DNA of 6,658 nucleotides from Candidatus Peregrinibacteria bacterium. GTDB lineage: Bacteria > Patescibacteriota > Gracilibacteria > UBA1369 > LOWO2-01-FULL-3. Below are positions 1 through 4,848 of the stretch, piece by piece; positions within the stretch are counted from its first letter, which is position 1, and every line of letters begins with the position of its first letter. The DNA lies in NCBI GenBank assembly GCA_014728975.1, contig WJKQ01000077.1:1-6658 (forward strand), written 5' to 3'. The notes under the pieces were generated by a model, which saw only the letters and a program-made list of their open reading frames with translations, was not told where the DNA came from and ran no database searches. The position numbers and the translations under genes are program-made.

Positions 1-777
1 AATGATCCGGAGATCTCAGAGATTGAAAAAAAGAGAGCAGAGGAAGCTCTTCTGGCTTTTTCGGATTCCATCAAAGATTTTTATAAATTTGCAGATGAAG
101 TTGCTTATACGGATGAAAATTATGCCGAAGAATTAAAAAGTTATGCCAATGATAAAGTTATGTTAAATAAAAAGAGTTTAAGTCTGGTTTCGCCGAAATC
201 TCCTTCGTATGAAGCTAAAAAAATGATTGAAGATCTGGAACTTTTGGGAGTTGAGAATGAAATGGAATTGGTGAAAGTTAAGAGAGAACACAGTCTTTCA
301 AAACTTTCTGATGCGGAAACTGCTCTTAAAGATGGTGATAAGGATTCTGCTGAAGTAGCCATTAAAGGATATAGAGAGGATCTTGATGAAGTTGTTAGAA
401 TTATTGAAACAATAGATAAAGAAAAATCGGGAGAACTGGTAAGAGAAATGAAGGAAGATGTGTCAAAGGATATTGAACTGCTTGAAAATATTGATGAAAT
501 TTCAGAAACAGATATTGATAAATTAAGGAGCGATTTAAACAGGATCAGTTCCGAGATGTCTGATATTGAGAATAATGACACGGATGAGATGGTTAATGAA
601 GATGATAATGAAGTAGTTGAATCAGTGGAAAGAACAGAAACTACTGAAGTAAATTCCGAGGATGTTGTAGAAGATGAAGCAATAACCGAAGAGGAAGAGG
701 AGGAAACTATAAATAGAGCTTCGACTTACGAGGTGGAACTGGAAGGCGATAAACCTTTGTCACCGCTTTTGTACTAG
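1..777 (+). CDS. Partial (3' end): charged helical protein with acidic tail, possibly DUF5667-like
   Basis: The frame is open from the first base, so I treat the Met at 160 as internal and the gene as cut by the left edge; 258 residues are visible. Residues 1-190 are hydrophilic and look alpha-helical, rich in Lys, Glu and Asp. A stretch near residues 95-130 (KREHSLSKLSDAETAL, then GD, AIKGYREDLDEV) resembles the pattern of DUF5667-type proteins, which alternate 'RL.EAE.L...GD' with 'Y.E.L'. That resemblance is from memory and is weak evidence. Residues about 191-236 form a strongly acidic, probably disordered tail containing six consecutive Glu, followed by a short end PLSPLLY. No transmembrane segment is visible in this part. 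The gene ends in tandem TAG TAG, the first of which overlaps the stop of mraY on the other strand. Function is unknown; it could equally be a generic coiled-coil protein. Confidence 0.8.
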   Translation, partial: NDPEISEIEKKRAEEALLAFSDSIKDFYKFADEVAYTDENYAEELKSYANDKVMLNKKSLSLVSPKSPSYEAKKMIEDLELLGVENEMELVKVKREHSLSKLSDAETALKDGDKDSAEVAIKGYREDLDEVVRIIETIDKEKSGELVREMKEDVSKDIELLENIDEISETDIDKLRSDLNRISSEMSDIENNDTDEMVNEDDNEVVESVERTETTEVNSEDVVEDEAITEEEEEETINRASTYEVELEGDKPLSPLLY

Positions 778-780
778 TAG
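774..780. other. Convergent gene ends sharing CTAG; tandem TAG on + strand
   Basis: The + gene stops with TAG at 775-777 and mraY stops with TAG read from 774-776 on the other strand, so the palindrome CTAG serves both. A second TAG follows in the + frame at 778-780. There is no space between the genes for a separate terminator. Confidence 0.9.
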
Positions 781-1844
781 AAAATATTTATTAACCCCAG
801 TATTGTTCCAAATACTGCCATTATTCCGCCGATGATCCAGAATCTCATTACGACGGTGAATTCTTTCCAGCCGGATTGTTCGAAATGGTGATGTATGGGA
901 GCAATTTTAAATATCTTTTTCTTAAAGACTTTCTTTGAGGTGAGCTGAATTATTACAGATAATGCTTCGATTACAAAGACAATTCCTACAATCGGAAGTA
1001 TGAGAGTTTGTTGGGTAAGCATTGCAATAACTCCGAGCGTGGCTCCGAGAGCGAGAGAACCAGTATCTCCCATGTAGAATTTTGCCGGAGGAATATTGAA
1101 CCAAAGAAATGCAAGTTGAGCTCCTGCGATTACACTGCAAAATGTTGCAAGGATATACATTCCTTTTGCGAAAGCGATAATTCCAAAAGAACCAAAAGCC
1201 AGAATCAGTAGTCCGCTTGCAAGTCCATCGAGACCGTCAGTGAAATTTACGGCGTTTGCTGTCGCTATTATTACAAAAATAAATATCGGGATATACCACC
1301 AACCAACATGCAGACTCTCTATGCCGGGTATAGGTATGGCTATACTGTCAAAACCCAGCTTTGAATAAAACCACCACGCTCCAACTCCGCTAAATATTGT
1401 CAGCCATATCAGTTTTAATTTTGCACTGATACCTTTGGTTTTTCCGATCCCTTTGACGTTTAGAATATCGTCGATCGCGCCCAAAATTCCACAGGTTACC
1501 AGGGTAAAAATCGGGATCCATGTTTCCCGTCTGTTTAACAGTGAGTATTTAAAGACTTCAAGCTGCTGTAAAAGTATGGAAATGAGCATTACGACAATTA
1601 TAGTTCCCCAGATAAGTAAGCCTCCCATTGTCGGGGTTCCGCTTTTTTTTGCGTGAAGAGCTGAAAAAAGACTGGATTTTTCTCCTGAAAGCGCGGTATC
1701 GCGAATTTTTTTTCCTATACGGAATTTAATTAATTGTCTTGTGAACCAGGGAGTTAATACCAGGGCTATAATAAAAGCCAGGGTTCCTGAACCTACAATT
1801 ATTATGAGATTTTCCAATAGATTTTGATATTCGTGGGCTGCCAT
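774..1844 (-). CDS. mraY: Phospho-N-acetylmuramoyl-pentapeptide-transferase (MraY)
   Basis: This integral membrane enzyme transfers phospho-MurNAc-pentapeptide from the UDP-linked precursor to undecaprenyl phosphate, making lipid I, the first membrane step of peptidoglycan synthesis. At 356 residues it has normal family length and many hydrophobic helices. Visible signatures are GTPTMGG (69-75), the metal-binding DD pair (D125/D126), NAVNFTDGLDG (197-207), MGDTGS (258-263, D260) and the cytosolic APIHHHFE loop (315-322). All catalytic positions I know for the family are present. The start ATG lies 4 nt after the carboxypeptidase stop, with no clear Shine-Dalgarno sequence (upstream bases AACTGGTAAAAAT). 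In many bacteria mraY sits between murF and murD; here it closes a surface and wall operon and faces a convergent gene, which its stop overlaps. Two runs of eight A occur in its first 70 codons. Confidence 0.97.
   Translation of the reverse strand: MAAHEYQNLLENLIIIVGSGTLAFIIALVLTPWFTRQLIKFRIGKKIRDTALSGEKSSLFSALHAKKSGTPTMGGLLIWGTIIVVMLISILLQQLEVFKYSLLNRRETWIPIFTLVTCGILGAIDDILNVKGIGKTKGISAKLKLIWLTIFSGVGAWWFYSKLGFDSIAIPIPGIESLHVGWWYIPIFIFVIIATANAVNFTDGLDGLASGLLILAFGSFGIIAFAKGMYILATFCSVIAGAQLAFLWFNIPPAKFYMGDTGSLALGATLGVIAMLTQQTLILPIVGIVFVIEALSVIIQLTSKKVFKKKIFKIAPIHHHFEQSGWKEFTVVMRFWIIGGIMAVFGTILGLINIFY
1643..1713 (-). repeat. Two A8 homopolymer runs in mraY
   Basis: On the coding strand, eight consecutive A occur at 1643-1650 (codons GCA AAA AAA AGC, A65-S68) and again at 1706-1713 (GGA AAA AAA ATT, G44-I47). 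Both place the run in the A_AAA_AAA register of slippery sequences. Similar A8 runs lie at 2259-2266 in the carboxypeptidase gene and 5071-5078 in the CAP gene. They may simply reflect Lys-rich, AT-rich coding. Confidence 0.6.
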
Positions 1845-1848
1845 ATTT

Positions 1849-2727
1849 TTACCAGTTATACGCTCTGAAGATCCAATCTACAAGTATTTTTGTTTCCTTA
1901 AATCTATCCGGGCTGTTTAATACCACTGTCAGTATTTCATTATCGTTATTATTTTCTGCAATTGAAACAAGGCATAGTCCTGCAAGATTTGTTTTGCCTG
2001 TTTTTAGTCCTTTTATATTTAAATAACTGTTTTCCAAAAGCTTGTTTGTTGATTCCAGTTTGTGTAGCTGTTTTCCCGATACCGATTTTACTTCGAGTTC
2101 ATTAAGTCCCGCCGCGTGTCTTATGAATTGATTTTTATAAATGTACATGCCTAATTTTGCAATATCATAAGATGATGAATAATTGTTTGGCATATCCAGC
2201 CCAACGGGATTTGAGAAATTTGTATTGATTAATCCCAAGTCTTTCGCTTTTTCATTCATTTTTTTTATGAAGTCATCGACTGTACCTGCGTTATACTCAG
2301 CAAGGGCGACCGCCGCGTCATTCGCGGAATGTATTATTATTCCATAAAGTAGGTTTTCCAGGGCGATTTCTTCGCCGGCTGATAAATTCATTCTTGAACC
2401 TTCGGTGCTTGCTGCATTTGCTGAGACCGTTACTATTTCATTAAGTTTATTTTCTTCAAGAATGATAAGTGCTGTCATTAATTTTGTGATGCTTGCTATC
2501 GCAAGTCTTTCGTGTGGATTTTTCTCAAAAAGAACGGCGCCTGTATTTATGTCAACGGCTATACTGGATTGTGCATTTATAATGGGGGAGATGTAATGAT
2601 GATCTTTTACAGGTACAGTCTGTGCTTCGATAAGCTTTGTAAGATTAAAAGGTTCAGGATTTTTATCCGGTGCCATTGGAAGTTCCATCGCGGAAGCTAT
2701 ATACAGACTTATTAAACTAGTAAGCAT
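1849..2727 (-). CDS. D-alanyl-D-alanine carboxypeptidase, peptidase S11 (PBP5-like), minimal form
   Basis: A penicillin-binding serine peptidase that removes the terminal D-Ala from peptidoglycan pentapeptides outside the membrane and so limits cross-linking. The three hallmark motifs are intact: SITK (S79 nucleophile, K82), SAN (134-136) and KTG (242-244). ANDAAVALAEY and FSNPVGLDMPNNY fit the S11 fold. At 292 residues it is shorter than E. coli PBP5 (about 400 in precursor form) and stops soon after the catalytic domain, so the usual C-terminal beta domain and amphipathic anchor appear to be absent. The N-terminus MLTSLISLYIASAMELP is hydrophobic but short and has no basic residue, an atypical signal peptide. 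The ATG is forced: the codon just before it in frame is TAA. It overlaps the rRNA pseudouridine synthase by 11 nt and precedes mraY by 4 nt. It could be called dacA-like; the exact paralogue cannot be assigned. Confidence 0.93.
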   Translation of the reverse strand: MLTSLISLYIASAMELPMAPDKNPEPFNLTKLIEAQTVPVKDHHYISPIINAQSSIAVDINTGAVLFEKNPHERLAIASITKLMTALIILEENKLNEIVTVSANAASTEGSRMNLSAGEEIALENLLYGIIIHSANDAAVALAEYNAGTVDDFIKKMNEKAKDLGLINTNFSNPVGLDMPNNYSSSYDIAKLGMYIYKNQFIRHAAGLNELEVKSVSGKQLHKLESTNKLLENSYLNIKGLKTGKTNLAGLCLVSIAENNNDNEILTVVLNSPDRFKETKILVDWIFRAYNW

Positions 2728-3412
2728 TTATTTCGCTGTTACTTAATTTTCTGTAAGATCCTTTTTTAAGAGGTCCTAAGTGAATTTTTCCAATTTTTAT
2801 TCTTTTTAAGTATTTCACAGGGTGATCAAAGTAGGCAAACATTTTTCTAATTTGTCTCTTGCGTCCTTCAGACATTGTTATTTTAAGATCTGTTTCTTTC
2901 TCGCCAATTTTTAGTATTTTTATTTTTGCGGGTGTTGTTTTTTTATTTTCCAGGAGAATGCCTTTTTCCAGTTTATCTTTTTCTTCGCTTTTTAGTTCTC
3001 CTTTAATTTTTGCGAAGTATTCTTTTTGACATTTGAAAGCAGGGTGTGTGTGGCGGTTTATGAATTCGCCGTCATTGGTTAAGAGAAGGAGTCCTTCGGT
3101 ATCTTTATCGAGTCTTCCCACCGGTTTCAGATTTTTTATTTTGGGAAGGAGCGACATTACAGTTTTTCTGTCTAATTCATCTTTTCTTGTTGTAATATAA
3201 TTTTTTGGCTTATTAAGAGCGAAATATACTTTGTCTGAATTGCTTTTTATTTTTTTATTGCCGATTTTTACTATGTCTTTTTCCGGATTTATTTTGGTTC
3301 CCAGTTTTTTAACAACTCTTCCGTTTATTGAAATACTTCCGGATTTTATCAGTTCATCTGCTTTTCTTCGTGAATATTTGCTATTTGAAGAAATGAATTT
3401 GTTTATTCTCAT
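2717..3412 (-). CDS. rluB: rRNA pseudouridine synthase, RsuA/RluB/RluE/RluF family
   Basis: Isomerises a specific uridine to pseudouridine in ribosomal RNA; RluB acts on 23S rRNA helix 89. The order of parts is typical: an N-terminal S4 RNA-binding domain (about 1-45, MRINKFISS then SRRKADELI and SINGRVV), a linker, then the catalytic domain from about 62. The catalytic motif VGRLDKDTEGLLLLTNDG spans 98-115, with D102 as the nucleophile. QKEYFAKIKG (129-138) and EGRKRQIRKM (182-191) are further family signatures. Length (231) is close to the minimal family size, and the protein is very Lys-rich. Its ATG overlaps the TGA of the upstream LCP gene (ATGA), implying translational coupling. The family is certain; the choice of RluB over RsuA is an inference from the KEY and EGRxRQIR motifs and from RluB being the common single copy in such genomes. 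Confidence 0.93.
   Translation of the reverse strand: MRINKFISSNSKYSRRKADELIKSGSISINGRVVKKLGTKINPEKDIVKIGNKKIKSNSDKVYFALNKPKNYITTRKDELDRKTVMSLLPKIKNLKPVGRLDKDTEGLLLLTNDGEFINRHTHPAFKCQKEYFAKIKGELKSEEKDKLEKGILLENKKTTPAKIKILKIGEKETDLKITMSEGRKRQIRKMFAYFDHPVKYLKRIKIGKIHLGPLKKGSYRKLSNSEINAY
3409..3412 (-). other. ATGA stop-start overlap between LCP gene and pseudouridine synthase
   Basis: The LCP gene's TGA and the next gene's ATG share two bases in ATGA on the minus strand. Bases upstream of the ATG (ACAGACGATACAAA) lack a purine-rich ribosome site, so re-initiation by the terminating ribosome is the likely mode of translation. This is an inference from the layout. Confidence 0.85.
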
Positions 3413-4845
3413 TTTGTATCGTCTGTATTTGAAGAAGTTGATATTACCGTGGCGGGAAGGGAATAAAATGGATCATCCATGTAATTTTCTGAATTGGCGT
3501 AATCGTGACCAATCTCAAGAATTATATCTGTTTCTGACATATAACCTTTTTCAATATATTCCCGGGGGATTTCTGTGCTTTCTGTTCCGGGAATTATTTT
3601 TTGTAGAAAATCCAGTGCTGCCGGTCTTGAATCTACAGGTTTGTCGTCTTCGTCATATTTTTGTTCGTAGTAATACGTTGTTTGATTAAGTTCATTGCTT
3701 CGGGCATTACCAAATCTATTTATTTCAAAGCAGAATCTTTTTAATATTTGCTTTGTTTCTCCTGCTACGCCTGCTGTTGTTGTACCGTTCAATATATGAA
3801 TTTTACTGTTTTCTTTTGCAATAAGCGGGTAGTCAAAATTTAAATCCGCGTATCTGTGGATCCATTCAAAGCCTCCTGCAGGTATTAAAACAAACATTCC
3901 TCCGTAATATTCTCTCATTGGTGTATATACGAATCCGCCACATTTGGTTGGATCGTCATGAATTAGCCTATGTGAAATATTTTGTCGGGAAAAACCTTCG
4001 GCAATTGATCCTAATGTTAAAATTTCTCTTACCTTTATATTTGTTTTAATGTTTGATTTTAAAGTGTTTAAAAGTTCTTTGATTTTTTCCTGGCTTAAAA
4101 TTATTTCTGTCTGAAGGGCTTTTTCTTTTATTGCGTATATAATCTGTTGTTGGCGGTTTGCTCTGTCAAAATCGGAAGTTGTTTTTCTGCTTCTTGCGTA
4201 TTTAAGAGCGGTTTCTCCATCCAGGTGGTGTTGTCCTTCAGAAATTGAAAATGTTTCGTAGTCATAGGTTCCATCTTTTGGATAATATGGATCATAGATT
4301 GCTTCCTCCACATCAATTTCTATTCCTCCAAGTGTGTCAACAAGTTCTTTAAAGCCGTCAAAATTTATTTTGGCCCAATAGTGAATTGGTATACCCATGA
4401 TTTCTTCAACTCTGCTTTTTAGATGTTCAATTCCCTGAGAAGAGCTGTCGAAATGATTTTTTGCGTTAAAATAAACTTCATTTATACGGGAGTTTCCTAT
4501 TAGTTCGTCTTTGACCCATAAATCTCTGGGTATTGATATCATAGTTATAAGTTTGTTTTGATTATCCAGGCTTGCTATGATTATTGTGTCTGTAAGGTCT
4601 GAACCTTCATGATTTTTTCCGGCGGTGCCGAGCAGGAGGAAATTTGTATGATTGTATGCGTCGGTCTGTAATTCTTCTCCCGCCAGTTTCAGAAACGCGT
4701 TAAAATTTACTGAACTTAGAGCTTTAACAATTCCAATAGATAAAATTACAATTATAACGAGTGAAGCGATTACCGGGATGGTAAACCGAATTTTCCCTGA
4801 TGGGTTTTGTTTTTGAGAGTTTATATTTTTGGTTTTAAAATTCAT
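3409..4845 (-). CDS. LytR-CpsA-Psr (LCP) family glycopolymer transferase with LytR_C domain
   Basis: LCP enzymes transfer undecaprenyl-pyrophosphate-linked polymers (teichoic acids, capsule, other glycans) to peptidoglycan or proteins on the outer membrane face. The 478-residue protein has a short basic cytoplasmic tail (1-20), one membrane helix (about 21-41) and an extracellular LCP domain (about 66-245). Visible landmarks are FLLLGTAG (69-75), GSDLTDTII (81-89), SIPRDLWV (104-111), RINEVY (120-125), FDGFKELVDTLGGIEIDV (162-179) and the Arg-rich YARSRKTTSDFDRANRQQQ (216-234) that contacts the lipid pyrophosphate. A C-terminal LytR_C domain begins near 347 (SKIHILNGTTTAGVAG) and runs to about 446, followed by a polar Ser/Thr/Asp tail. 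Its TGA overlaps the start of the pseudouridine synthase gene, and it begins 3 nt after the CAP-protein stop without a visible Shine-Dalgarno. The acceptor and polymer are unknown. Confidence 0.95.
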   Translation of the reverse strand: MNFKTKNINSQKQNPSGKIRFTIPVIASLVIIVILSIGIVKALSSVNFNAFLKLAGEELQTDAYNHTNFLLLGTAGKNHEGSDLTDTIIIASLDNQNKLITMISIPRDLWVKDELIGNSRINEVYFNAKNHFDSSSQGIEHLKSRVEEIMGIPIHYWAKINFDGFKELVDTLGGIEIDVEEAIYDPYYPKDGTYDYETFSISEGQHHLDGETALKYARSRKTTSDFDRANRQQQIIYAIKEKALQTEIILSQEKIKELLNTLKSNIKTNIKVREILTLGSIAEGFSRQNISHRLIHDDPTKCGGFVYTPMREYYGGMFVLIPAGGFEWIHRYADLNFDYPLIAKENSKIHILNGTTTAGVAGETKQILKRFCFEINRFGNARSNELNQTTYYYEQKYDEDDKPVDSRPAALDFLQKIIPGTESTEIPREYIEKGYMSETDIILEIGHDYANSENYMDDPFYSLPATVISTSSNTDDTK

Positions 4846-4848
4846 GTT

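Noticed and set aside
160..162. ATG at 160 as the start of the + strand gene.
   Set aside because: The frame is open back to base 1 with the same charged, helical composition, so this Met is most likely internal.
141..581. Minus-strand open frame of 146 codons opposite the + gene.
   Set aside because: The translation is a Ser/Leu/Ile-rich antisense product of the Asp/Glu/Lys-rich gene, with no recognisable motif.
742..775. Weak hairpin before TTTTGT at the end of the + gene, considered as a terminator.
   Set aside because: Only 3-5 pairs with mismatches or a wobble and a short U-run; too weak to call.
798..817. Perfect 7-bp inverted repeat, CAGTATT and AATACTG around a 6-nt loop, near the convergent gene ends; considered as an intrinsic terminator.
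   Set aside because: The stem is AT-rich and lies inside the mraY coding region; it is followed by CCATTATT on one strand and a G-run then mixed A/T on the other, with no proper U-tract.
3403..3411. The LCP gene ends TGA GAA TAA, so under a TGA=Gly code (as in Gracilibacteria and Absconditabacteria) it would simply gain two residues.
   Set aside because: No internal in-frame TGA occurs in about 2,200 codons across six genes, whereas a recoded genome would use it often. The standard reading also gives a classic ATGA overlap.
3468..3480. Palindrome ATGGAT C ATCCAT as a possible operator or hairpin.
   Set aside because: It falls within the LCP C-terminal coding sequence (around YMDDPF), has a 1-nt centre and no associated promoter-like sequence; probably chance.
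3231..3689. Plus-strand open frame of 152 codons across the LCP-rluB junction.
   Set aside because: It lies antisense to two clearly identified genes and has a low-information Leu/Phe/Ile-rich translation.
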